From: an uncultured Taibaiella sp.
Lineage (GTDB): Bacteria > Bacteroidota > Bacteroidia > Chitinophagales > Chitinophagaceae
Assembly (NCBI GenBank): GCA_946886975.1
Contig: CAMPJV010000180.1
Span: forward strand, 1 to 5,848
Length of the DNA: 5,848 nucleotides
Direction of reading: 5' to 3'
The translations under genes were made by a program, and so were the position numbers. The notes beneath the pieces were generated by a model. The model was not told the DNA's origin and did not search any database. It was given only the letters and a program-made list of their open reading frames with translations. Within the stretch, counting starts at the first letter, position 1, and every line of letters starts with the position of its first letter. Of the stretch, positions 1 through 5,843 are shown piece by piece.

Positions 1-765
1 GGTTTCTTTCCAGTATTCATACCACTCTTTTTGCGTGCCGGGCTTGATGAAAAACTGCATTTCCATTTGCTCGAATTCACGCATGCGGAAGATGAACTGG
101 CGGGCAACTATCTCGTTTCTGAAAGCTTTACCGACCTGGGCAATACCGAAAGGTATCTTAAGGCGACCAGTCTTCTGGACGTTTAGGAAGTTTACAAATA
201 TGCCCTGGGCAGTTTCGGGGCGGAGATAGACCACGTTGGCATCATCAGCCACAGAGCCCATTTCGGTGGAGAACATGAGGTTGAACTGACGCACGTCTGT
301 CCAGTTGGCAGTGCCGCTGATGGCGCACTTAATTTTATTGTCTTCTATGAGTTGCTTAAGGCCGGCGAAATCGTCTTTTGAAAGGACCTGATCCATCTTG
401 TCGATGAGGTCTTTTGCCTTTTCGGCGTCAAGGGTTTCAGCGTAAGATTCTATCAGATGATCTACTCGGTAGCGCTTGTTACTGTCCTTGTTATCAATCA
501 TCGGGTCGCTGAAGCTGTCGACGTGGCCGCTGGCCTTCCAAACGGTAGGGTGCATAAATATGGCGGCGTCTATACCTACAATATTATCATGCATCTGGGT
601 CATGCTCTTCCACCAGTATTCACGGATATTCTTCTTTAGCTCGGCACCGTACTGGCCGTAATCGTAAACGGCGCTCAGGCCGTCATATATTTCGCTGCTC
701 TGGAATATGAAGCCGTATTCTTTGCAATGGGATATAATATTCTGAAGGGTGTTTTCATTTGCCAT
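1..765 (-). CDS. glyQS: Glycyl-tRNA synthetase, alpha2 type (N-terminal 255 residues, cut by window edge)
   Basis: Class II aminoacyl-tRNA synthetase that charges tRNA-Gly with glycine in the cytoplasm (EC 6.1.1.14). Reading the minus strand from the ATG at 765-763 gives 255 uninterrupted codons that run off the left edge. Family hallmarks are visible: the N-terminal stretch EYGFIFQSSEIYDGLSAVYD (about residues 16-35), GQYGAELKKNI (37-47), HPTVWKASGHVDSFSDP (72-88), LRPETAQGIF (181-190), and class II motif 2 as FRNEI (215-219) followed by FRMREFEQMEMQFF (226-239). This is the single-chain homodimeric type also found in eukaryotes and archaea, not the alpha2beta2 GlyQ+GlyS type. Family members are usually about 460-510 residues, so motif 3 and the anticodon-binding domain should lie left of position 1. 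The start is supported by homology beginning at once and by a -7 box just upstream. No frameshift or missing motif is seen in the visible part. Confidence 0.96.
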   Translation of the reverse strand, partial: MANENTLQNIISHCKEYGFIFQSSEIYDGLSAVYDYGQYGAELKKNIREYWWKSMTQMHDNIVGIDAAIFMHPTVWKASGHVDSFSDPMIDNKDSNKRYRVDHLIESYAETLDAEKAKDLIDKMDQVLSKDDFAGLKQLIEDNKIKCAISGTANWTDVRQFNLMFSTEMGSVADDANVVYLRPETAQGIFVNFLNVQKTGRLKIPFGIAQVGKAFRNEIVARQFIFRMREFEQMEMQFFIKPGTQKEWYEYWKET

Positions 766-772
766 AACGGCG

Positions 773-780
773 CAAAGATA
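773..780 (-). promoter_or_regulatory. Candidate Bacteroidota -7 promoter box of the glycyl-tRNA synthetase gene
   Basis: On the minus strand this reads TATCTTTG, a perfect match to the Bacteroidota housekeeping -7 consensus TAnnTTTG. Only seven bases (CGCCGTT) separate it from the ATG at 765-763, so a start site at the usual distance would leave a 5' UTR of a few bases at most. No convincing TTG/TTTG -33 element lies about 19-21 bp upstream, which lowers confidence. Promoter function is inferred from the motif and its position. Confidence 0.55.
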
Positions 781-851
781 GTTGAATGATTGAATGTGCC
801 GTTGGGGGTGTGCCGAAACAAAGAAGGAACGGCGGCGGATTCTACCCCCCC

Positions 852-895
852 TTATAGAGACCTTATAGAGACCTTTTAGAGACCATATAGAGACC
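852..895. repeat. Four tandem copies of an 11-bp unit (TTATAGAGACC)
   Basis: Units lie at 852-862, 863-873, 874-884 and 885-895. The first two are identical (TTATAGAGACC); the third begins TTTT and the fourth ATAT, each one base away from the first, and all four keep TAGAGACC. The array follows a run of seven C (845-851) and sits in the divergent region between the glycyl-tRNA synthetase and DUF4440-like genes. The 11-bp period is close to one turn of the DNA helix. The role is unknown: it could be a slippage-generated tandem repeat or phased protein-binding sites. Confidence 0.9.
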
Positions 896-999
896 AAACT
901 CCTCTCACACTCCGCTGATGCTTCGGGACGACTGCCTTGCGAAAGCGGAGGAGAACGTAGGCGCATTTAGAGCTATCTTTAAGGAAAGAAGAGCTAATT

Positions 1000-1425
1000 A
1001 TGAGAACAATACTTACGTTGATGCTGTGTATGGTATGCTGTGTGGGAGCATTGGGGCAGCCGAAGGAGGAGGACGCGATAAGACAGATGCTGGGGACGCA
1101 GGTGACGGAGTGGAATAAGGGGAATATAGCAGGATATATGGTGGGGTATTGGGAGGATGACAGTCTTGTGTTTATCGGCAAGAACGGGCCTACATATGGA
1201 TACAAGACTACTCTGGACAGGTATAAAAAGAGCTATCCCAACGCTGAAGCAATGGGTCGGCTAACGTCGACGGTGGTGAACATGAAGCGACTGTCGGACG
1301 AGTATTATTTTGTGATAGGGAAATGGCACCTGGCGAGAAAGGCGGGCGATCTGAGCGGATCTTATACGCTACTTCTTCAAAAAATCGAAGGGAAGTGGGT
1401 GATCATAAATGATCACAGCTCTTAA
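1000..1425 (+). CDS. Exported DUF4440 / NTF2-like (SnoaL-like) family protein
   Basis: A 141-residue protein with a hydrophobic N-terminal signal sequence (about residues 1-19, likely cleaved after ALG before Q20), so probably periplasmic or secreted. Cysteines at 10, 13 and 14 lie within the hydrophobic stretch, but the context is a weak lipobox, so I prefer ordinary signal peptidase I cleavage. The mature part has the NTF2-like layout: an N-terminal helix with EWNKGNIAGYM (37-47), then YWEDDSLVFIGKNGP (50-64), then strands ending GSYTLLLQKIEGKWVIINDHSS (120-141). The GKWxIIxDHSS ending is typical of DUF4440 proteins. The cone-shaped NTF2 fold can bind small molecules or act as an enzyme, but no particular activity can be assigned. 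A purine-rich stretch (AAGGAAAGAAGAG, 981-993) precedes the ATG. The stop codon lies 7 bp from that of the convergent LRR gene. Confidence 0.88.
   Translation: MRTILTLMLCMVCCVGALGQPKEEDAIRQMLGTQVTEWNKGNIAGYMVGYWEDDSLVFIGKNGPTYGYKTTLDRYKKSYPNAEAMGRLTSTVVNMKRLSDEYYFVIGKWHLARKAGDLSGSYTLLLQKIEGKWVIINDHSS
1399..1416. repeat. Perfect 8-bp inverted repeat with a 2-nt spacer at the end of the DUF4440-like gene
   Basis: The sequence GTGATCAT-AA-ATGATCAC is an exact dyad inside the last codons of the DUF4440-like gene (encoding VIINDH), just before its stop. As RNA it could form about a 7-bp stem with a 4-nt loop. It has low GC content and no U-tract follows on either strand, so it is a poor intrinsic terminator. 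It could be a protein-binding dyad, or chance symmetry under coding constraint. Confidence 0.6.
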
Positions 1426-1432
1426 ACGCTGA

Positions 1433-2290
1433 CTAAAAGGACTGGGAAGTGCGGTAGTATGAAGTACCCGCCTGGACGACGATGAGGCGCTGACGGTGCT
1501 GATAGCGTGGATTGGGGTAGAACGGAATAGTGCGTTCGTCCATATAGACCAGATCGAGCTTTTGGATGTTGGCAAGAGAGAATGGGAGCCTCATGGCACC
1601 ACAATAGACTACATCCAGTTCCTGCAGGTATTTACACTTGCCTATGGTTTCTGGTATTTCGACAAGACGGTTTCGGGAGACATAGAAGAACTTGAGGCTT
1701 TTGAGGTTTCCCATTGCGGGCGGGAGCTCTACCAACATATTATCCGCCAGGTCGAGGAGCTCTAGTTTGGTAAGATCAGTAATTTCATGAGGTATTGACT
1801 CGAGGAGATTGGAAGTGAGGCTTAGCTTTTTAAGATTGTGGAGACGCCCAAGACTAGCCGGAACAGTGGTGAGCAGATTATTCTTGACGGAGAGCTGCTC
1901 AAGGTTTGTAAGATATCCTATAGAGTCCGGCAGGCTTTCCAGCTTATTGTAGCTTAGGGACAGATATTCGAGGTTCTTTAGTCTACCCACCGCTTCGGGA
2001 AGGTGTGTCAGCTCATTCTTGGATAGTTTGATGCTTCTCAGCTTACGGCAGTTAAACAGGCTTGGGGGAAGAGAAGTAAGGTCATTATTATTAAAGTTAA
2101 CCTCCTCAAGATTGGGGAACTGGTCGAATATATCCGGCAGGGCTTTGAGGTGCTTATAAGTAATGCGGAGGGATACTACCTTTTCCTTTTCGTACAAGGC
2201 TTCTTCGAAGCTTCTATGGATAACTTTCGCCCATGTAGCGGGTGAAGCAAAGAGCAATAAAAGCAGTATGACGCAGTACCGATGGGCCAT
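1433..2290 (-). CDS. Secreted leucine-rich-repeat protein
   Basis: A 285-residue protein with a clear signal peptide (about residues 1-21, ending PATWA), followed by nine leucine-rich repeats of exactly 23 residues: 38-60, 61-83, 84-106, 107-129, 130-152, 153-175, 176-198, 199-221 and 222-244. The units follow LxxLxLxxNxLxxLP with an amphipathic second half such as DSIGYLTN or EAVGRLKN, the bacterial/Ras-group LRR type. Repeat 1 (VVSLRITYKHLKALP) and repeat 9 (which has CGAMRLP) are the most degenerate, as expected for end repeats. A 41-residue C-terminal tail rich in Y and R follows, with no recognisable anchor, kinase, GTPase or T9SS sorting domain. LRR arcs usually act as protein-binding surfaces; the partner is unknown. 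The stop is 7 bp from that of the convergent DUF4440-like gene. The start lies 60 bp downstream of the DUF4412-like stop on the same strand, so co-transcription is possible. Confidence 0.93.
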   Translation of the reverse strand: MAHRYCVILLLLLFASPATWAKVIHRSFEEALYEKEKVVSLRITYKHLKALPDIFDQFPNLEEVNFNNNDLTSLPPSLFNCRKLRSIKLSKNELTHLPEAVGRLKNLEYLSLSYNKLESLPDSIGYLTNLEQLSVKNNLLTTVPASLGRLHNLKKLSLTSNLLESIPHEITDLTKLELLDLADNMLVELPPAMGNLKSLKFFYVSRNRLVEIPETIGKCKYLQELDVVYCGAMRLPFSLANIQKLDLVYMDERTIPFYPNPRYQHRQRLIVVQAGTSYYRTSQSF

Positions 2291-2350
2291 ATTTAAATTT
2301 ACGACATCCTGCCGGAAAAAGGTGTTAAGAACTGTAAGGGATTTGTAATA

Positions 2351-3004
2351 TTATCTAGTCAGTTGTTTTAACTCGGCACTTGAAATGATCTTGTAATCGG
2401 TAGGTATTGTGAAAAGGGAGGTCTCTACCGGTCTGATCTCGACTTTCTGCACCTCAAGATGAAGTGCGGAGCCATCATCCCTGGTAAAATCGAAGACAAG
2501 TGGCAGGTATTGAATACCCGGGAACCTTTCGAACAATCCGGCATCGACGAGTTGAAGATCCTTTGAATAAAAAATCAGTGCGGTGCTTCCGTCTTTATAT
2601 GTGATTGTGGCCTTTGTTGCGGGGTAACCTACGTAGCTTTCATTGACATCCTGCGCAGCAAGGGAAAATCCTTGAAATTTTTTTTGCCTCTGCATGTATT
2701 CGGGGTAATCCATCTGCACGGCATAACGAACATCGGCCAAAGTTTTCAGAGAGTAAACGGTGCTATTTCGGTTGTGGATGATAATTGAATTGTTATACCC
2801 TGAAGACATCTTTATGTCTTTACGAATCATGCCATCCTTGAAGGATAATGTAAACGAGCCTGTAGCCTTTGATGGTTCATTAGGAGACGCTTTGGACGAG
2901 ATGGTGTATGTGACGACGCCTTCAACGAAATCTTTTTGTGCAAACGAGGAGGGGGCGTTAAGTAGTAAGATTGCCAGGGCTGAAAGAAGGGGCAGGCATT
3001 TCAT
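2351..3004 (-). CDS. Exported DUF4412/LolA-like protein of unknown function
   Basis: A 217-residue protein with a signal peptide (about residues 1-22, ending SSFA before Q23), so probably periplasmic or surface-exposed. The mature part looks all-beta: DFVEGVVTYTISSK (25-38), GSFTLSFKDGMIRKDI (49-64), SIIIHNRNSTVYSL (73-86), ATKATITYKDGSTALIFYS (129-147), then a final strand pair and FTIPTDYKII (198-207). An opening xGxVxYxI strand, a middle IHNRxxxTVYxL-like strand, and a C-terminal FxIPxxYKII segment fit the DUF4412 and related LolA-like exported proteins of Bacteroidota. In that fold an open beta-sheet holds lipid or a hydrophobic ligand, but no ligand can be assigned here. The family call is from remembered pattern, so moderate; the gene itself is secure. 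Its start is only about 36 bp past the U-tract of the upstream terminator, leaving little room for its own promoter. Confidence 0.85.
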   Translation of the reverse strand: MKCLPLLSALAILLLNAPSSFAQKDFVEGVVTYTISSKASPNEPSKATGSFTLSFKDGMIRKDIKMSSGYNNSIIIHNRNSTVYSLKTLADVRYAVQMDYPEYMQRQKKFQGFSLAAQDVNESYVGYPATKATITYKDGSTALIFYSKDLQLVDAGLFERFPGIQYLPLVFDFTRDDGSALHLEVQKVEIRPVETSLFTIPTDYKIISSAELKQLTR

Positions 3005-3039
3005 AATTGTTACTTGTTAGACGTGATTAATCATAGGGC

Positions 3040-3071
3040 AAAAAAAAGTCCCCTGCGTTAGCAAGGGACTT
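3040..3071 (-). terminator. Rho-independent terminator of the T9SS cargo gene
   Basis: On the minus strand, AAGTCCCTTGC (3071-3061) pairs with GCAGGGGACTT (3056-3046) around a TAAC loop. The stem is 11 bp with one G-U wobble, and is followed by a T-run (3045-3040, continuous with the stem's last two T). This is a textbook intrinsic terminator, placed 22 bp after the stop codon of the sorting-domain gene. There is no comparable T-tract on the plus-strand side, so it acts leftward. Confidence 0.92.
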
Positions 3072-3093
3072 AAGATAATACTTCTATTCTTTT

Positions 3094-3819
3094 TTACTGG
3101 TGCGTGATCTTGCGAGTTGCAACTATCTTTCCCTGGCTATTAATTAATCTAACAAAATATATGCCGGAAGGGATGTCAGTAAGATCAAGCTTGGCGCTGT
3201 TGCCGTTTACTTTATAAACGCTTACTGCCTTACCTATGAGGTTATATATGGCAATGTTCTTAACGCCGAGAGCAGAATTAAAGATAACATTTACGTGGGC
3301 CTTAGCAGGGTTAGGATAGAGCACTACATCGTCGTCATTTTTAACAACAGAAGTTATCCCTAATGATCCTTTTGAGACTACATAAGTCACCTGCCTGGAA
3401 TAACTATTTGCAACATCAGTCGCCTCTACTGTAAGCCAGGCAGACGAACTGTGCAATGCGTTATCACCATTGAAGATTGCCTTGAATGTACCGGGCGTAG
3501 TGGGCGCGTAGGCATCAGAAGTTTCAGTTGTTACACCTGCGAGTAAGTCGGAATCCGCATAGCAAAGAAAATTATCACAGAAACCCTTCCACTCCCATCC
3601 ATTTGAAACGTCTCGTGCGACAATCTTCCAAGTCAAAACAATTGGGCTCGATGTTTTGTTGATCACACTATTGTGCACATCTATGTCTTCACCCATTTTA
3701 TGAAAACTTTCCTTCGCGGTATCACCCTTTTGTGTAGTAAAGCTTACCGACTGAGCAACACCCGAGAAATTAAACACTATAAGAGAAAGGACCCCAAGTA
3801 AAATCTTCTTCATATACAT
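3094..3819 (-). CDS. Secreted protein with C-terminal type IX secretion (type A) sorting domain
   Basis: A 241-residue protein (239 if the second ATG at 3813 is used). An N-terminal signal peptide (MKKILLGVLSLIVFNFSGVAQ, counted from Met3) directs Sec export. The C-terminal domain (about residues 166-241) is a T9SS type A sorting domain: VVLYPNPAKAHVNV (165-178), KNIAIYNLIGKAV (187-199), then LDLTDIPSGIYFVRLIN and a basic ending KIVATRKITHQ. This sends the protein across the outer membrane by the por/Spr machinery, with likely cleavage and surface attachment or release. The central part (about 25-150) looks beta-rich and Ig-like: PIVLTWKIV (59-67), a tryptophan pair WEW (75-77), and CDNFLCY with cysteines 81 and 86. 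Similar W...CDxxxC segments are remembered in other Bacteroidota T9SS proteins of unknown role. No enzymatic motif is visible. The start at 3813 (MKK) resembles ordinary signal peptides more than MYMKK. A strong terminator follows the gene. Confidence 0.92.
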   Translation of the reverse strand: MYMKKILLGVLSLIVFNFSGVAQSVSFTTQKGDTAKESFHKMGEDIDVHNSVINKTSSPIVLTWKIVARDVSNGWEWKGFCDNFLCYADSDLLAGVTTETSDAYAPTTPGTFKAIFNGDNALHSSSAWLTVEATDVANSYSRQVTYVVSKGSLGITSVVKNDDDVVLYPNPAKAHVNVIFNSALGVKNIAIYNLIGKAVSVYKVNGNSAKLDLTDIPSGIYFVRLINSQGKIVATRKITHQ

Positions 3820-3893
3820 ACATTCTTACCGTGCAAGGTAAATACTTTATTAATTTAAACCAAATAAGTAGATCATAAAACTGTTAAATACCT

Positions 3894-3923
3894 TTTGCTC
3901 ACACGGCTGGTTATATAATTTTC
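3894..3923 (+). promoter_or_regulatory. Candidate promoter of the S41 peptidase gene
   Basis: TTTG (3894-3897) is followed, after 18 bp, by TAATTTTC (3916-3923), which fits the Bacteroidota -33 TTG / -7 TAnnTTTG pattern except for the final base. A start site about 5-7 bp further on would give a leader of roughly 30 nt before the ATG at 3962. The leader just before the ATG (AATAAACAATAAATGTGCC) is A-rich and has no Shine-Dalgarno sequence, as is common in this phylum. The 142-bp divergent gap (3820-3961) must also hold the promoter of the minus-strand sorting-domain gene, for which I find only weak matches. Confidence 0.35.
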
Positions 3924-3961
3924 GTAACATTGTTCCGTTAGCAATAAACAATAAATGTGCC

Positions 3962-4681
3962 ATGACATCAGGGAAATATAAGCGTCTGAAAGGAATTAAA
4001 AGCTTTATAGCTGGTATTGCCACAATGGCAGTTATTTCCTTATTTATTCAGGGGAAAAGTACCGATTCTTACTTTGAGATATCAAAGAACCTGGACATTT
4101 TCGCCACACTATTCAGAGAATTGAATACGTATTATGTTGATCCTGTGGAACCTGGAAAGCTTGTTAAGACAGGAATAGATGCCATGCTTGAGGATCTGGA
4201 CCCCTACACCAACTACATTACCGAATCGGACATAGAAGAGTATGAATTCCAGACGACCGGGAAGTATGGCGGAATCGGGGCTACAATGAGAAAAAAGGGT
4301 GATGACATTTACATAGGAGACGTATATGAAGCCAGCCCCGCTCAGAAAGCCGGTTTACATCCTGGCGACCAGGTGGTTTCCATAGATAACCATCTTATTA
4401 AGGGAAAAACAATTGATGAGATCAGCGTTCTTCTGAAGGGATCACCAGGCACTCAGGTAACCATTAAAGTAAAAGACGCCTACACAGCCGAAGAATCTCA
4501 GAAAATAGTAACAAGGGGCGAGATAGAGGTAACAAGCGTTCCTTATGCCGGACTGGTAGGTAAGGATAAGAATATTGGCTTTGTAAAACTGACTCAATTT
4601 ACTCCCGGGTGCACCAGGCTGGTAAGAAATGCGCTGGATAGTTTGAAGGGCGCTGCAACAAACTTGCAGGGTGTAGTATAG
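3962..4681 (+). CDS. S41 peptidase, N-terminal fragment (anchor, PDZ domain and start of the protease core)
   Basis: Residues 1-239 before the premature stop. A basic N-terminus (KYKRLKGIK) and hydrophobic segment (about 13-30) form an uncleaved anchor or signal sequence that places the protein in the periplasm. The S41 N-terminal helical region follows: FRELNTYYVDPV (51-62), then AMLEDLDPYTNYI (74-86), where DPYTxY is typical of the family. The PDZ domain spans about residues 96-172, with KYGGIGATM (101-109) as carboxylate-binding loop region, then ASPAQKAGLHPGDQVVSID (124-142) and LLKGSPGTQVTI (157-168). PDZ domains of this family bind substrate C-termini and gate the active site. After it, GKDKNIGFVKLTQFT (200-214) enters the catalytic fold, and the frame stops before DLRNNPGG. 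On its own this fragment lacks all catalytic residues. Confidence 0.9.
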   Translation: MTSGKYKRLKGIKSFIAGIATMAVISLFIQGKSTDSYFEISKNLDIFATLFRELNTYYVDPVEPGKLVKTGIDAMLEDLDPYTNYITESDIEEYEFQTTGKYGGIGATMRKKGDDIYIGDVYEASPAQKAGLHPGDQVVSIDNHLIKGKTIDEISVLLKGSPGTQVTIKVKDAYTAEESQKIVTRGEIEVTSVPYAGLVGKDKNIGFVKLTQFTPGCTRLVRNALDSLKGAATNLQGVV

Positions 4682-4725
4682 ATCTTAGAAACAATCCAGG
4701 GGGATTACTTGATGAAGCGGTCAGC

Positions 4726-5652
4726 ATGTGTAACCTCTTCATTGATCGTGGACAACTCGTGGTTTCTACCAAAGGTAAACTGTCGGAGATGGACAAAGAC
4801 TACAAAACACTGGGAGCTGCCTGGGACACAAAGATACCTGTCACCGTTTTGGTGAATCATTCTTCAGCATCTGCATCTGAGATAGTGGCCGGTACGCTTC
4901 AGGATCTCGACCGAGGTGTTATTGTTGGCGAGACCTCCTATGGCAAGGGACTCGTGCAAGTGACCAGACCGCTGGGATACAACGCACGCCTAAAACTTAC
5001 TACTGCCAAGTATTACACACCGAGCGGCCGATGCATTCAGGCGATTGACTATGCCCATAGGAACGCGGACGGCAGTGTTGGCCAGGTTCCTGACTCTCTC
5101 AAAAAGGTATTCACGACGAAAGGGGGCCGCAAAGTGAAGAGCGGAGGTGGAGTGGAGCCAGACATTAAGATAGAGGACCAACCTCTGAGTAAATTGGCAG
5201 TGGCGCTCTACACCAAGAACTACTTATTTGACTATGCTACTCAGTATGCAAAGCAGCACCCCAGCATTCCAGCGGCTGGAACCTTTGCACTGACCGACCC
5301 TGAGTTTACGTCATTCAGCAAGTGGCTCGAGGGTAAAGATTACTCCTACAAATCTCAAACAGAGGTTGCGCTTGATAGTCTAAAACAGGTAGCCAGCAGG
5401 GAGAAGTACTTCGAAGCGATTAAGTCCGACTTTTCAGCTGTTCAGAGCAAAGTAGCCCACGACAAGCAACAGGATCTATTGAAGCATAAGGAAGAGATCA
5501 AAAAGCTGCTGGAGAACGAGATAGTGTCCAGATACTATTATTTAAAAGGCCGAATAGAGCATAGCCTTCGTTCTGATAAGGACATTGAAAAAGCGACGTC
5601 GCTTATTATTCAGCCATCTCAGTATCAAGGAGTGTTACAGGCAAAAAGATAA
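4726..5652 (+). CDS. S41 peptidase, C-terminal fragment carrying the catalytic Ser-Lys-Gln
   Basis: An open frame of 308 codons counted from the first in-frame ATG at 4726; the homologous reading really extends back to 4681. The active site is intact: in NHSSASASEIVAG (44-56) the nucleophile should be Ser49, and the general base is Lys74 in SYGKGLVQ (71-78), 25 residues later, with Gln78 four further on. This is the same spacing as known CtpA/Prc enzymes. The strand LKLTTAKYYTPSGRCI (89-104) and GGVEPDI (141-147) are also family signatures. The remaining ~160 residues are a largely helical, lysine/glutamate-rich extension common in Bacteroidota members. ATG 4726 corresponds to an internal Met in SMCNLF and has no Shine-Dalgarno sequence at a useful distance, so it is probably not a true start; this fragment would be made only if the frame is restored. 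Confidence 0.88.
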   Translation: MCNLFIDRGQLVVSTKGKLSEMDKDYKTLGAAWDTKIPVTVLVNHSSASASEIVAGTLQDLDRGVIVGETSYGKGLVQVTRPLGYNARLKLTTAKYYTPSGRCIQAIDYAHRNADGSVGQVPDSLKKVFTTKGGRKVKSGGGVEPDIKIEDQPLSKLAVALYTKNYLFDYATQYAKQHPSIPAAGTFALTDPEFTSFSKWLEGKDYSYKSQTEVALDSLKQVASREKYFEAIKSDFSAVQSKVAHDKQQDLLKHKEEIKKLLENEIVSRYYYLKGRIEHSLRSDKDIEKATSLIIQPSQYQGVLQAKR

Positions 5653-5814
5653 CAGCGCAAATACGCAAGGATATAGAGGGAGATTTAGGTCTTCCTTTAT
5701 TTTGATCCCATCATTAAGAACATTGAGTTTACTCATCCTTCTAATAACCTACTATGGCTTATATAGAATTTGTCGTGCTTAGCACTGAAGACTATGTACA
5801 AGTAATACATAAAC

Positions 5815-5843
5815 AAAAAAGCCGCAACAATGGTTACGGCTTT
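5815..5843 (-). terminator. Probable intrinsic terminator of a minus-strand gene to the right of the window
   Basis: AAAGCCG (5818-5824) pairs with CGGCTTT (5837-5843). After one C/A mismatch, AAC (5826-5828) pairs with GTT (5833-5835) around an AATG loop. On the minus strand the stem runs into TTTTTTG (down to 5814), a good U-tract; on the plus strand only TTTGC follows. It therefore best ends a leftward gene beyond 5848, convergent with the S41 peptidase. It might also act weakly on the peptidase transcript, which has no other clear terminator in 5653-5814. Confidence 0.65.

Larger units (their letters stand above)
3962..5652 (+). pseudogene. S41-family C-terminal processing peptidase (CtpA/Prc-like), interrupted by a frameshift
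   Basis: Two adjacent reading frames together encode one complete carboxyl-terminal processing protease, an envelope serine protease that degrades or trims proteins from the C-terminus. The first frame ends at a TAG (4679-4681) right after QGVV; the other frame continues at once from 4681 with DLRNNPGGLLDEAVS. In this family the core reads GVV(L/I)DLRNNPGG, so just one residue, i.e. one missing base, lies between the halves (GTA-xTA-GAT present as GTA-TA-GAT). Repaired, the protein would be about 563 residues, within the usual range for Bacteroidota S41 peptidases, with membrane anchor, PDZ domain, catalytic domain and C-terminal helical extension all present. There is no other decay, so this is either a very recent inactivation or a sequencing/assembly error. 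No canonical slippery heptamer is seen at the junction, which argues against programmed frameshifting. Confidence 0.85.

Noticed and set aside
852..895. Tandem repeat as a possible CRISPR array
   Set aside because: Units are 11 bp and directly adjacent, with no spacers; CRISPR repeats are about 23-47 bp separated by unique spacers. No cas gene is present.
876..1205. Open frame on the minus strand across the repeat and the DUF4440-like gene (109 codons)
   Set aside because: It lies antisense to a well-supported exported protein and runs into the tandem repeat; its translation resembles no family I know.
1496..1765. Plus-strand open frame of 89 codons inside the LRR gene
   Set aside because: It is antisense to the regularly repeating LRR coding sequence, and its openness follows from the repeat codon pattern.
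4655..4690. Programmed -1 ribosomal frameshift in the S41 peptidase
   Set aside because: The junction GTA-GTA-TAG has no slippery heptamer, no obvious downstream stimulatory hairpin was found by eye, and S41 peptidases are not known to use recoding. A base deletion or sequence error is simpler.
1000..5652. The run of exported proteins as one new secretion or defence system
   Set aside because: The genes lie on both strands, are separated by a strong terminator and a convergent junction, and belong to families scattered widely in Bacteroidota; nothing in the sequence ties them together.
5585..5782. Small 65-codon open frame overlapping the end of the S41 peptidase gene
   Set aside because: It starts inside the real gene in another frame, has no recognisable domain, and its hydrophobic end is encoded by AT-rich non-coding DNA.
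5775..5785. GTGCT-T-AGCAC palindrome as a terminator for the peptidase
   Set aside because: The stem is 5 bp with a one-base centre and no U-tract follows, so it cannot be a working intrinsic terminator; a chance palindrome is likely.
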